DNA of 54,794 nucleotides from Candidatus Pacearchaeota archaeon (lineage in GTDB: Archaea > Nanobdellota > Nanobdellia > Pacearchaeales > UBA284). The notes beneath the pieces were generated by a model. The model did no database searches. It was not told the origin of the DNA and worked only from the letters and a program-made list of their open reading frames with translations. Positions 15,821 to 23,880 of this stretch are shown piece by piece. The translations under genes and the position numbers were made by a program. The stretch is from the NCBI GenBank assembly GCA_025058615.1, contig JANXDM010000002.1, positions 1 to 54,794 of the forward strand, written 5' to 3'. Within the stretch, counting starts at the first letter, position 1. Each line of letters starts with the position of its first letter.

Positions 15821-16966
15821 ATGGGAAAGATAAGCCCTCCTTCGATAAAATATATAATAAAAGCAAAATTTAGCGCCGAAGGGATAGTAGAAAAACCCGA
15901 CGTTATAGGAGCAATATTCGGACAAACAGAGGGCCTTCTAGGGGAAGAATTAGAGCTGAGAGAATTGCAAAAGAAGGGAAAGATAGGAAGAATAGAAGCA
16001 ACTTTACAAGTTAAAGATTCAAAAACAGAAGGCATTGTTGAAATACCTACTTCAATGGACAAGACTGAAACTACAATAATTGCTGCCGCGATAGAAACAG
16101 TGGACAGAGTAGGACCGTGCGTTGCAAAATTTGAGATTTTTGAGATAGAGGATGTAAGAAGCAGCAAGAGACAGTATATAGTAGAAAGGGCAAAAGTTTT
16201 ACTTGAGAAGCTGGCGGCAAGCTTGCCTGAAAAAAAAGAAATAGAAAACGCAATACTCGTGCATTCAAAAATATCCAAAGTTTCTGAGTATGGTATAGAA
16301 AAATTACCATGTGGTCCAGATATTGAAGAAGCAGAAGAAATAATAGTAGTAGAAGGAAGAGCTGATGTTGTAAATCTTCTGAAAGCAGGAATAAAAAATG
16401 TTATTGCAATGGACGGTGCTTCTCTCCCAAGAACAATAAAAGAATTAGCCAAAAGAAAAAAGATAATTTTGTTTATAGACGGTGATAGGGGAGGACTATT
16501 AATAGCAAAAAATTTGATAGAAAATATACCACTCAAAGGCATAGCGAGAGCACCTGATGGAAAAGAAGTAGAAGAGCTTACAGAGAAAGAAATCAATACT
16601 TGTTTGAGAAATGCTTTAAGTGTGGAAGATTTCAAAAAAACTTTTTTGAGCAAGAAAAGAAGAAAAGAACACCATAAAGAGGAAGGAAAAATAAACTTTG
16701 AAGAAATCTTCAGAAAAATAGAGGGGACTAATTCTTGTATTGTCTTTTTTGATTCAGCAGGAAAAAAAATGTCCAAAAAAGCTGTTGGAGAATTAGTAAA
16801 TTTCTTATATACTTTGAAAAAGAATCAAACAAGAATATACGCTTTGGTTATAGATGGAACGTTGACGAAGCAAGTCCTTAATCTTGCTGAACAACTTTCT
16901 TGCAAATTTATTGCTGCAAGAAATTTCCAAGCAACTTCAGAAAAAATAAAATTCATAAGTTTTTGA
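15821..16966 (+). CDS. dnaG: Archaeal DnaG-type primase (toprim protein)
   Basis: The 381-residue protein starts with the conserved archaeal DnaG N-terminus (YIIKAKFSAEGIVEKPDVIGAIFGQTEGLL in part), has a central toprim domain with the catalytic Glu in VVEGRADV (about 181-188) and the Asp pair in FIDGDRGG (about 220-227), and a basic C-terminus. In archaea this protein is associated with the exosome and has primase activity in vitro. The zinc finger of bacterial DnaG is absent, as expected. A TATA box (CTATAAAAAT) sits 25 bp before the ATG. It converges on the EF-1A gene. Confidence 0.95.
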   Translation: MGKISPPSIKYIIKAKFSAEGIVEKPDVIGAIFGQTEGLLGEELELRELQKKGKIGRIEATLQVKDSKTEGIVEIPTSMDKTETTIIAAAIETVDRVGPCVAKFEIFEIEDVRSSKRQYIVERAKVLLEKLAASLPEKKEIENAILVHSKISKVSEYGIEKLPCGPDIEEAEEIIVVEGRADVVNLLKAGIKNVIAMDGASLPRTIKELAKRKKIILFIDGDRGGLLIAKNLIENIPLKGIARAPDGKEVEELTEKEINTCLRNALSVEDFKKTFLSKKRRKEHHKEEGKINFEEIFRKIEGTNSCIVFFDSAGKKMSKKAVGELVNFLYTLKKNQTRIYALVIDGTLTKQVLNLAEQLSCKFIAARNFQATSEKIKFISF

Positions 16967-17011
16967 AAAATAAGAAAAAGCAGAGATAATGTAAAAGCTC
17001 CGAAACTAACT

Positions 17012-18298
17012 TTAGAGTTTTTTTGGAATAACCTCAATGCAAACTCCTGCTGCGACAGTTTGTCCCATGTCACGAATTGCGAATCTTGACATGTAAGGAT
17101 TTTTTTGCTGAGTTTCTATGACTAAAGGTTTCATTGGTTTAAGTTTAACTATTGCGACGTCTCCTTTCTTCAAGAAATCTGGTTTTTCTTGCAATACAGA
17201 TCCTGTTTTTGGATCTATTTTTTTCACTAGTTCGAGGAAACGAACAGGAACTTGTGCTGTGTGAACATGCAATACGGGTTGGTATCCGGGAGCAATTACG
17301 GTTGGATGATTTATTACTATTATCTGGGCCAGGAATTCTTCTGCAACAGGAGGAGCCTCTGTTTCTAAAGCTATTACATCACCTCTTGCAATATCCTGTT
17401 TTCCTACTCCTCTTATGTTAACCCCTACATTATCGCCGGCTATTGCTTCTTTTAGTTGTTCGTGATGCATTTCTATTGTTTTTACCTCTCCAACAATTCC
17501 CTTGCCAGTTCTGGCAGGCAAAATGATAACTTTGTCGCCAGGCTTCATCTTTCCTGTTAAAATTTTTCCTACAGGAACAGTCCCTACCCCTGTTATGGTA
17601 TAAACATTTTCTATTGGCATTCTTAATGGCATGTCAACGGGTTTCTTAGGAGGCTCGAACAAATCGAATTGCTCTAGCAAAGTCGGGCCGTTGTACCATT
17701 TCAAATTTTCAGATTTTTTTGTTATATTGTCTCCATAATATGCGCTTGCAGGAATGAAATTAATTTTTTCTACTTTGTACCCAGTCATTTTGAGCAAATT
17801 TTTTACGTCTTCTAATACTTTATTATATTTTTCTTGGGAATAGTTTACTGTGTCCATCTGGTTTATTAGGACAGCAATTTGTTCTACTCCCATTGTTCTG
17901 CATAACCATACATGTTCCTTTGTTTGTGCCATTACACCATGCTGGACTGCAACAACAAGAATTGCAGCATCAGCCTGGCTTGTTCCTGTAATCATGTTTT
18001 TTACGAAGTCCCTATGGCCGGGCGCATCTATTATAGTAACTTGATATTTTTTTGTTATAATTTTTCTATAAGCGAGATCTATAGTCAAGCCACGTTCTCT
18101 TTCTTCTTTTAATCTATCCATTACAAAAGCAAATTCAAATCCTTTTTTTCCCAACTTTTCTGCTACGTCTCGCATCTTTGTCAATTCTTGTTCAGAGAAT
18201 AAACCACTTTCGTAGAGCAGTCTTCCTATTGCTGTGCTTTTTCCATGATCTACGTGGCCAACAAAGATAATGTTAAAATTCGGTTTCTCGCCTGCCAT
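17012..18298 (-). CDS. tuf: Translation elongation factor 1-alpha
   Basis: This 428-residue GTPase carries all G motifs: G1 [10 protein letters not shown]2 region RERGLTID, G3 DAPGHRDF, and G4 NQMD, followed by domains 2 and 3 with [12 protein letters not shown] and the C-terminal [14 protein letters not shown]. It delivers aminoacyl-tRNA to the ribosome. It is not in the rpsL-rpsG-EF2 cluster, which lies 21 kb away. The promoter CGAAAG + ATTTATAAATA lies 19-37 bp upstream, so the mRNA is probably leaderless. The TATA box overlaps the stop codon of the next gene upstream. Confidence 0.98.
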   Translation of the reverse strand: MAGEKPNFNIIFVGHVDHGKSTAIGRLLYESGLFSEQELTKMRDVAEKLGKKGFEFAFVMDRLKEERERGLTIDLAYRKIITKKYQVTIIDAPGHRDFVKNMITGTSQADAAILVVAVQHGVMAQTKEHVWLCRTMGVEQIAVLINQMDTVNYSQEKYNKVLEDVKNLLKMTGYKVEKINFIPASAYYGDNITKKSENLKWYNGPTLLEQFDLFEPPKKPVDMPLRMPIENVYTITGVGTVPVGKILTGKMKPGDKVIILPARTGKGIVGEVKTIEMHHEQLKEAIAGDNVGVNIRGVGKQDIARGDVIALETEAPPVAEEFLAQIIVINHPTVIAPGYQPVLHVHTAQVPVRFLELVKKIDPKTGSVLQEKPDFLKKGDVAIVKLKPMKPLVIETQQKNPYMSRFAIRDMGQTVAAGVCIEVIPKKL

Positions 18299-18316
18299 GT
18301 TTAAAGTTTGCCGAAT

Positions 18317-18335
18317 TATATTTATAAATCTTTCG
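18317..18335 (-). promoter_or_regulatory. EF-1A promoter (BRE + TATA)
   Basis: On the minus strand CGAAAG (18330-18335) precedes ATTTATAAATATA (18317-18329), centred 25 bp before the EF-1A start. It is the best archaeal core promoter in the window and overlaps the 3' end of the neighbouring small gene. Confidence 0.7.
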
Positions 18336-18675
18336 ATTTATTTTTTATGAGTATAATAATTGTGTTAAATTTTTCTATTTCTTTCAAATTTTTATTGTAT
18401 TTTTCCGAGTTGTTAAAATCATCTATTTCTAATGTTGCAATATTGAAAATTTTTCCTAACTTTTCCAAGTAAAGTTGTTCTGCTTGAGACGATACTATGG
18501 AATTTATTAAATCTATTTCTTCAGACCAGCTATCTGGTATTTGTATGGAGGTATGTTCTTTAAGAGATTCGAGGATTTCTGATAATTTTTGTATTGTTTC
18601 CTCGATTTTGTTCTCGAGGGTGGAATAAGTTTTTCTTACAATTTTTTCAAATTCCTCCTTATTTTTTCTATACAT
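18322..18675 (-). CDS. Small hypothetical helical protein (117 aa)
   Basis: I do not recognise this protein. It is mainly alpha-helical with a coiled-coil-like first half ([20 protein letters not shown]), acidic and Lys-rich, with no signal peptide or membrane helix. It lies just downstream of a multiply frameshifted pseudogene in the same direction and its stop codon overlaps the EF-1A TATA box. It may itself be a remnant, but its frame is uninterrupted. Confidence 0.5.
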   Translation of the reverse strand: MYRKNKEEFEKIVRKTYSTLENKIEETIQKLSEILESLKEHTSIQIPDSWSEEIDLINSIVSSQAEQLYLEKLGKIFNIATLEIDDFNNSEKYNKNLKEIEKFNTIIILIKNKSKDL

Positions 18676-18687
18676 CTTTTCTTTTTT

Positions 18688-19330
18688 TTAAATTGGAAAA
18701 GACGAAGTTTTTTTGGATGATAGGTACCCAATATTGATACGGGAAATGCATTATTTTTTAGATAATCATAAAAAGAAAGACAATCCTCTAGCGAAAAAAA
18801 CTCCTTATTACATCGTTGACCGTTTGAAGACCCATACCTTTATTATAAAATTTCTCTTTATCCATCCACGTTAATTTTTCTAAAACCCCATCATCAAAAA
18901 GTTCGTATACAATCCAAATTCAGTTAATGGATTGAAAATGAATATATAATAATTTGATGATATATTCTAGAAATAGTTCCGTTTTTATTAATTAGTAGGA
19001 ATGTCTCATTCTCATTAACACTTCCAATAGATCCTTCTTTACCATCCATAGAAAGATCTACCCTACAAACATCTAAAATTTTTTCAATTGTTGACGCTTT
19101 CTTAAGTACATGTAGTTGTGGAACTGGAATAGAATTTTCAGTTCCAATAATTATAGGAGAAAAGTAGATAGAGTGCTCGCCGCAGCTTTTGAATACTTCA
19201 AAACCAACTTCAACTTCTTCTTCATAATAAATTTGTTTTGCTTTTGTTAATCTTTCCTGAAATTAATTGGAATTTATAACCTTCATATAACCTTCAACAA
19301 ATCTTCTGGAGCTACTTTTTCTAATATCAT
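18688..19330 (-). pseudogene. Decayed gene with several frameshifts and stops
   Basis: Three-frame translation gives consecutive protein-like pieces: MILEKVAPEDLLK, then after a shift FVEGYMKVINSN, an in-frame TAA, about 100 uninterrupted codons (VEVGFEVFKSCGEHSIYF ... EGSIGSVNENETFLLINK), then NPLTEFGLYT, ELFDDGVLEKLTWMDKEKFY, and SLEDCLSFYDYLKNNAFPV in other frames. Together they read as one protein of about 210 residues with at least four disabling changes. Its ATG (19328-19330) directly follows the stop of the upstream hypothetical gene, so the two formed an operon. I do not recognise the family. It fills an otherwise gene-less 650-bp stretch. Confidence 0.65.
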
Positions 19331-20086
19331 TTATACGTTGTAGACTCCGAGAATTATATCTTTCCTATGCTTATATCCTGGAATAATAAACATATCCTTT
19401 ATGATTTTTTCAAGCTTTTTTGTTCTTTCTTCTAACACTTTTTTGAATAATCCTCCAACTTCAGTTTCTCCACGAAGTATGTCTCCGAGTCTTCCACTAA
19501 TTACTTTCCCATTTTTATAGTATCCTAACCTATTAATCTCTTCTTGTGTTAGATAGCCCCTTCCGCTTCCCAAGTAATGTACTAGAGATAGTCCTAAATC
19601 TAAGTTGTTTTCTTTAGGATTTGCTCCTTCTAATTTTATGTCAAAGATAAGACCTTCTACTTCTGCTTTTTTGCTTAAAATATAAAAAGGATTAGGAAGC
19701 TCTTTGTACTTCTTTTTTGGGTTTTTTATGATTTCCGTTATTATTTTTATTTCCTCTTCAGAAAAACATTTTTTTAGATTTTCTAGTAGTTGCTTTATTT
19801 CAGGAGTTAATTGTTGAAATAAAAAGCCTTTTGACACTAGTATTTCTTCAATAACATAAATTATAATTAACTCTAACACTGCGTTTGTTATTATTCTTGT
19901 TGGCCCGGTTCCGTAGGGACCCGGGTTTCCAGGAGGATCAAAACCAGCCATATAAAATTCAATTTCAGAAGAAAGTTTTAAAGGACCCCAGAACGCACCT
20001 TTGTCTGAAAAAGGGATAACTCTTCTTAATACTTCGATTTTTAAATGCTCGTAAAGGTCTATTTTTTGTTGTGTTTTTGATTTCAT
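19331..20086 (-). CDS. Hypothetical protein (251 aa)
   Basis: No family was recognised. The N-terminal region has a Gly/Pro-rich motif (AGFDPPGNPGPYGTGPTR, about 49-66), followed by a hydrophobic helix (NAVLELIIIYVIEEIL) and a mixed alpha/beta C-terminal half with HYLGSGRGYLTQEEINRLG and GRLGDILRGETEVGG. There is no signal peptide. It is directly followed, without spacing, by the start of a decayed gene in the same direction, so its former partner has been lost. The frame itself is intact. Confidence 0.6.
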   Translation of the reverse strand: MKSKTQQKIDLYEHLKIEVLRRVIPFSDKGAFWGPLKLSSEIEFYMAGFDPPGNPGPYGTGPTRIITNAVLELIIIYVIEEILVSKGFLFQQLTPEIKQLLENLKKCFSEEEIKIITEIIKNPKKKYKELPNPFYILSKKAEVEGLIFDIKLEGANPKENNLDLGLSLVHYLGSGRGYLTQEEINRLGYYKNGKVISGRLGDILRGETEVGGLFKKVLEERTKKLEKIIKDMFIIPGYKHRKDIILGVYNV

Positions 20087-20186
20087 TTTCTGTCAATTAA
20101 ACTTTGTTTGCATCAAATTAATGATTTATAAGAAAAAAAAGGGTTTATAAATCTTTAGGTTGTTACCACTAAATAAAAGTTAAATA

Positions 20187-20714
20187 TCAATATATTTCAG
20201 AAAGTTGTTTTGCGATTGTTTCTGCATTGCCAACGATTCTTTCTATATTCGCGATAAGTTCGGAGAAGAGCATCGTTGTTGCAGGACTTTCTTCTTTCAT
20301 GAGTAACTTAAGCTTATAAACTTCTTTGAATGTTTTGATGTATTCTTTAATTTCTTCTTCGTATTTTTTGTTGTAAGCTTTTTCCTCCAACATATTGAAG
20401 TGATCGGACAAGAGAAGTAGAAGCTTTTTGTTCAATTCTTCGAAGAAGTATTGTGTTTCGGAAGAAAATTTTTCTTTGTTTTTGTTTTTGAAATATGCTA
20501 TTTGTGCAATATTGACTGCTCTGTCGGCAATTCTTTCTATTTCATCTACTACAGAAGAAAAGGTTAAGAACTTTTTTAATATATCTTTTGATATTTTTGG
20601 ATTTTTTTGCAAGGTTTTTTCTATGTAAGAAGCTATCTCCCCCTGTAAATTGTCCACCGCGTCTTCCATCAACATAGTTTCCTCGAATTTTTTTTCATCA
20701 AATTTTTTCAACAA
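20187..20714 (-). CDS. PhoU-like domain, 3' portion of a frameshifted Na/Pi cotransporter gene
   Basis: The 175-residue frame is all-helical with PhoU-type repeats (DAVDNLQGEIASYIEK, SSVVDEIERIADRAVNIAQIAYF, ELIANIERIVGNAETIAKQL). It has only a TTG for a start. The frame continues upstream without a stop into TKREAKITQQIVEKSFALLKK, which is the natural continuation of the transporter frame if one A is removed from the A5 run at 20759-20763. I therefore read it as the cytoplasmic C-terminal domain of an NptA-PhoU fusion, not an independent gene. Confidence 0.75.
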   Translation of the reverse strand: MLKKFDEKKFEETMLMEDAVDNLQGEIASYIEKTLQKNPKISKDILKKFLTFSSVVDEIERIADRAVNIAQIAYFKNKNKEKFSSETQYFFEELNKKLLLLLSDHFNMLEEKAYNKKYEEEIKEYIKTFKEVYKLKLLMKEESPATTMLFSELIANIERIVGNAETIAKQLSEIY

Positions 20715-21747
20715 TGCAAAGGATTTTTCTACTATTTGTTGTGTTATTTTTGCTTCTCTTTTTAGTTCTTTCTAGTGCCTCTTTTGGTTTTTCCAAAAAA
20801 TTTTTGTCTAGATGAAAAGGTAAAAAGTTTATCCTAGACTCTCTTCCAGGAAGGATCGTTTTTATGAACTTGTAATAGGGTTTGAGAAGTAATAGAAAAG
20901 CAATAGCCATGACAAAGTTGAAGAAAAAATGAAACAAAGAAACTTTAAGACCGATTGGAAAAGCGAAAGAATCGAGTAAAGAGTTGAGCGGCCAGATAAA
21001 AGGTAAAAAAGCGAAAGCACCGAAAACATTAAAGAAGAAATGTGCAAAAGCCGTTCTCTTACCATTTATCGAGGTTCCTATACAGGTTATCAAAGCGGTT
21101 ATTGTTGTGCCTATGTTTGCTCCAAGAACTATTGCTATTGCAGCGGGTAATTCTAACAAGTTATGCTGAGCAAGAATTATTGCGCTGCTTATTGTAATTG
21201 CGCTGCTTTGTACTGCTGCAGTAAAAATAATAGAATAAAAAAAAGCAAGGTATGGGTTTTTGACAGAAAAAAATCTTTGTTGGGTGTATTTTAATGGTTC
21301 TATCGAATAAGAGATTAAGAATAATCCAAAAAAGACAATACCTACATAGAAAATTATTTCTCCTACTCTTTTAGTTTTTTTTATAAAAAGAAGTACAAAT
21401 CCAATCAAAACAAACAGAAAAGAAATTCTTGTTACTCCAATAGCGACAAGATTTACAGTCAAAGTAGTCCCTACGTTGGCTCCGAAAAGTATTGGGAGGG
21501 AATAATAAAGGCCAAGGAGGCCAGAACTTACCAGAGCGAGAGTTAGGACTGTTATCGCGCTACTGCTTTGGCTTATTGCAGAAGAAATTGCTCCGAACAA
21601 AAAACCATACAAAGGTTTTCTTGTTATCTTTCGAAGGTTTGTTATTATCTTTTCTCTTATAAAAAATTTGAGCTTTTCGCTCAACAAAAAAACACCAAAC
21701 AAGAATAACACTATTCCGACAATGAAGAAAATTATTGTTTCAAGCAT
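20698..21747 (-). CDS. Na+/phosphate cotransporter (NptA/PF02690 family), 5' portion of a frameshifted gene
   Basis: About eight to nine membrane helices and the duplicated family motif are visible: GAISSAISQSSSAITVL and GANVGTTLTVN in the first repeat, and TAAVQSSAITISSA and GANIGTTITALI in the second. The Q-S-S motifs bind sodium and phosphate in this family. The last 20 residues (RSKNNTTNSRKILCIVEKI) are out-of-frame sequence after an extra A near 20761. The intended protein continues into the PhoU-like domain. Its leader may carry a small hairpin (GAAGC TGTGT GCTTC, about 21797-21811). Confidence 0.85.
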   Translation of the reverse strand: MLETIIFFIVGIVLFLFGVFLLSEKLKFFIREKIITNLRKITRKPLYGFLFGAISSAISQSSSAITVLTLALVSSGLLGLYYSLPILFGANVGTTLTVNLVAIGVTRISFLFVLIGFVLLFIKKTKRVGEIIFYVGIVFFGLFLISYSIEPLKYTQQRFFSVKNPYLAFFYSIIFTAAVQSSAITISSAIILAQHNLLELPAAIAIVLGANIGTTITALITCIGTSINGKRTAFAHFFFNVFGAFAFLPFIWPLNSLLDSFAFPIGLKVSLFHFFFNFVMAIAFLLLLKPYYKFIKTILPGRESRINFLPFHLDKNFLEKPKEALERTKKRSKNNTTNSRKILCIVEKI

Positions 21748-21871
21748 TTTTGGTTCTTACTTTTCCGCGCTTTTTTTCCTTCTCGTTTGAAGCACACAGC
21801 TTCTATCCTCTTTTTTTATTAATTGTTTCAAAACAAACTTCTTTAAAAATATTTTTTAAAATTTTCAAAAA

Positions 21872-21946
21872 TGGGGCTGCTGGGATTTGAACCCAGATCT
21901 CGTGCGCCCTAGGCACGTGTACTCAGCCAAGTTATACTACAGCCCC
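21872..21946 (-). tRNA. tRNA-Pro (anticodon AGG)
   Basis: A complete 75-nt cloverleaf: acceptor GGGGCTG/CAGCCCC, D-arm with GG in the loop, anticodon stem CGTGC/GCACG with the 7-nt loop CTAGGGC, and T-arm CTGGG/CCCAG with TTCAAAT. U33 and G37 place the anticodon as AGG, which reads proline codons, and the discriminator is A73, as expected for tRNA-Pro. A34 is rare in archaea, where G34 is the norm. CCA is not encoded. No intron is seen. Confidence 0.85.
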
Positions 21947-22036
21947 TTCTTCTTTATATTGTTTTGTACATGCTGATATATTAATTTTTTTCTGTTTGTT
22001 GGAATAATTTTTAAAGTTAAAATAAGTAGAAGATTT

Positions 22037-22270
22037 ATGGCTGGTCCTGCCGAAGGAAAATATCCAATAAAAGCAAAAGTTTATTTACACGAGCAAGGTA
22101 AGTCAAGGGCTAAAATAACCCATATAGATATAGAAGCGGAAGAAATAGGTGAAATAATAAAGGAGGGGGAAACAACATATTGCGCAGGAAAGAAAGGGGG
22201 GTGCTTTATAGGTTTGAAAAAAGAAATGCTAGAAAGAGCAAAAAAAATCATAGAGAAGAAGAAAAAATGA
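22037..22270 (+). CDS. Small conserved-looking protein (77 aa)
   Basis: I do not recognise a family. The sequence has a short beta-rich N-terminal half (YPIKAKVYLHEQG, AKITHIDIEAEEIG), two cysteines separated by a Gly/Lys turn (YCAGKKGGCFIGL), and a basic C-terminal helix. Its stop overlaps the start of the next gene as ATGA, so the two form an operon. Confidence 0.65.
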   Translation: MAGPAEGKYPIKAKVYLHEQGKSRAKITHIDIEAEEIGEIIKEGETTYCAGKKGGCFIGLKKEMLERAKKIIEKKKK

Positions 22271-22830
22271 TTTCTTTCAAGTACAAGATCTCAAAAGCAA
22301 ATACTCATAAGCGTAATGACAAAAAAGGAAAAAAGTTATTCAAAAAATCAATTTTTATTTTGATTTTAATTTTTTTTGTATTTTTTGCAGGAATCTTTCT
22401 TGGATTTTTGATTTTTGAAAAAGAATTCGAATTCCCTTTCTACATATTTTCGAGAGATGTCGAGGAAGCAAGCGTTTCTATAGAAGATCAAAATTTGATT
22501 TTAAAAGTTGGATGCAGAGCTCTTTTTATGACAATAACACAAGATCAAGCACTTTCTATAAAGGCTGCGTTGGAAAACGTAACCCCCTATAGGCCGTTAA
22601 CTCATGATATTCTGATGAATATTTTAAGAGAATACGAAGTAGAGATATTGCATGCAGTGGTTCACGATTCAAGAGATGGCGTTTATTTGGCCAAATTATT
22701 TCTTAGAAGAAAGAACAAAATACTTTGTCTTGATGCAAGGCCGAGCGATGCTGTGGCAATTGCCTTACGAGCAAACTCCAAGATATATGTTAAAAAGAAC
22801 TTGATAGAAAAAGCAGAAGAAATTTGTTAA
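22267..22830 (+). CDS. Membrane-anchored bifunctional-nuclease-domain (DUF151) protein
   Basis: I start this at the ATG at 22267, which overlaps the previous stop codon (ATGA). The longer frame from 22180 would run through the upstream gene. The 187-residue protein has a basic N-terminus, one membrane helix (about 25-48, IFILILIFFVFFAGIFLGFL), and a C-terminal DUF151/BFN domain with the hallmark LDARPSDAVAIALRANSKIYV (about 155-174). Family members have DNase/RNase activity or act in stress signalling. Membrane attachment of this domain is less usual. Confidence 0.75.
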   Translation: MISFKYKISKANTHKRNDKKGKKLFKKSIFILILIFFVFFAGIFLGFLIFEKEFEFPFYIFSRDVEEASVSIEDQNLILKVGCRALFMTITQDQALSIKAALENVTPYRPLTHDILMNILREYEVEILHAVVHDSRDGVYLAKLFLRRKNKILCLDARPSDAVAIALRANSKIYVKKNLIEKAEEIC

Positions 22831-22866
22831 GAGAAAATTTAAAAGTAGTCTTTCTTTTCTTTGAGA

Positions 22867-22950
22867 GCCGGGATGGCCCAAGTGGTACGGCACCAGCCTG
22901 CTAAGCTGGCTCCCGAAAGGGAGGTCTGGGTTCGAGTCCCAGTCCCGGCG
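22867..22950 (+). tRNA. tRNA-Ser (GCT)
   Basis: A class II tRNA: acceptor GCCGGGA/TCCCGGC, anticodon stem CCAGC/GCTGG with loop CTGCTAA (anticodon GCT), long variable arm CTCCCGAAAGGGAG, T-arm CTGGG/CCCAG with TTCGAGT, and discriminator G73. It lies 42 bp before rpsB in the same direction. Confidence 0.95.
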
Positions 22951-22992
22951 TATTTGCGTTATCTTTAAAAATACTTTATTCTTGAGGAAAAA

Positions 22993-23697
22993 ATGGAACA
23001 AAAGGAAGAAAAAATTGAAAAGAAAGAAAAAACACAAGAAAAATTACTGGTTCCTGTAGAATATTATATCCAAGCAGGAGTTCATCTTGGTACTAGAGCA
23101 GTTACACCCCATATGCGTGAGTATGTTTATAAAAGAAGGGCAGACGGAATAGCGGTCTTAAATACCAAAAAAATTGACGATAAAATAATTATAGCTTCCG
23201 AATTTCTAGCACAATTTCAACCAGAAGAAATAGTTTTTTGTTGTAAGCGTGAAGGCTGCGAAAAAATAGTAAAACTGTTCGGGGAGATCACTGGAATAAG
23301 AACTTTTACGAAGTACCCTGCGGGTATAATAACAAACCCCCTTCTTTCTAATTTTTTTGAACCTAAGGTGATGTTCATCTCAGATCCTTGGGTTGATGCG
23401 AATGCGCTTAAGGACGCTGTTGTTATAAAAATACCTATTGTTGCATTATGCAGCACTAACAACGTGACCAGTTACGTAGATATAGTAATCCCATGTAACA
23501 ACAAGAGTCCAAAGAGTCTAGGGCTTGTTTTGTACTTGATAGCAAAGCTTTTTCTCGAAAAAAAAGGAATAAAACAAAATATTACTATGGAAGACTTTTT
23601 CCAACCAGAAAAAGAAATAGGTCTAGAAGAAGCCAGAAAGATCGTTAGAAAAAAACTAGAAGAAATGAAGAAAAAAAGAGAAGAGGGAATTCTTTAA
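22993..23697 (+). CDS. rpsB: Small-subunit ribosomal protein uS2
   Basis: This 234-residue protein has a charged N-terminal extension and then the S2 core: YIQAGVHLGTRAVTP (about 26-40), DGIAVLNTKKIDDKI, YPAGIITNP, FISDPWVDANALKDAVVIKIPIVALCST and TSYVDIVIPCNNKS. It belongs to the archaeal/eukaryotic form. The stop codon TAA directly borders the tRNA-Thr gene on the opposite strand, and the last A of the stop templates that tRNA's discriminator base. Confidence 0.97.
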   Translation: MEQKEEKIEKKEKTQEKLLVPVEYYIQAGVHLGTRAVTPHMREYVYKRRADGIAVLNTKKIDDKIIIASEFLAQFQPEEIVFCCKREGCEKIVKLFGEITGIRTFTKYPAGIITNPLLSNFFEPKVMFISDPWVDANALKDAVVIKIPIVALCSTNNVTSYVDIVIPCNNKSPKSLGLVLYLIAKLFLEKKGIKQNITMEDFFQPEKEIGLEEARKIVRKKLEEMKKKREEGIL

Positions 23698-23776
23698 GCC
23701 TCTGCTGGGATTCGAACCCAGGACTTCCGTCTTTCCTTTCTACGAGGACGGTGCTCTACCACTGAGCTACAGAGGC
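23697..23776 (-). tRNA. tRNA-Thr (CGT) with 8-nt surplus in the anticodon loop
   Basis: Acceptor GCCTCTG/CAGAGGC, D-arm GCTC/GAGC with GG, anticodon stem CCGTC/GACGG, T-arm CTGGG/CCCAG with TTCGAAT, and discriminator T73, which is typical of archaeal tRNA-Thr. Between the anticodon stem strands are 15 nt instead of 7 (CTCGTAGAAAGGAAA). With U33 fixed the anticodon is CGT. The extra 8 nt would be an unusually short intron at the canonical 37/38 site, leaving loop CTCGTAA. ThrRS is encoded 1.6 kb away. Confidence 0.8.
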
Positions 23777-23880
23777 ATCTAAAAACATAATTAGCAAAAT
23801 ATATCTTTTTTATAAATCTAATTACTTAGTTTTTGTAACCATTTTTAAATAGATAAATTTTTAAAGTAGAATTTCTGTAT

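Noticed and set aside
15751-16776. 341-codon minus-strand frame opposite dnaG
   Set aside because: It mirrors the DnaG primase gene and shows Phe/Ser-rich shadow composition. The sense strand has the toprim motifs.
22180-22266. Longer N-terminus for the DUF151 protein
   Set aside because: It would run through the 77-residue gene in another frame. The ATGA overlap at 22267 is the better start.
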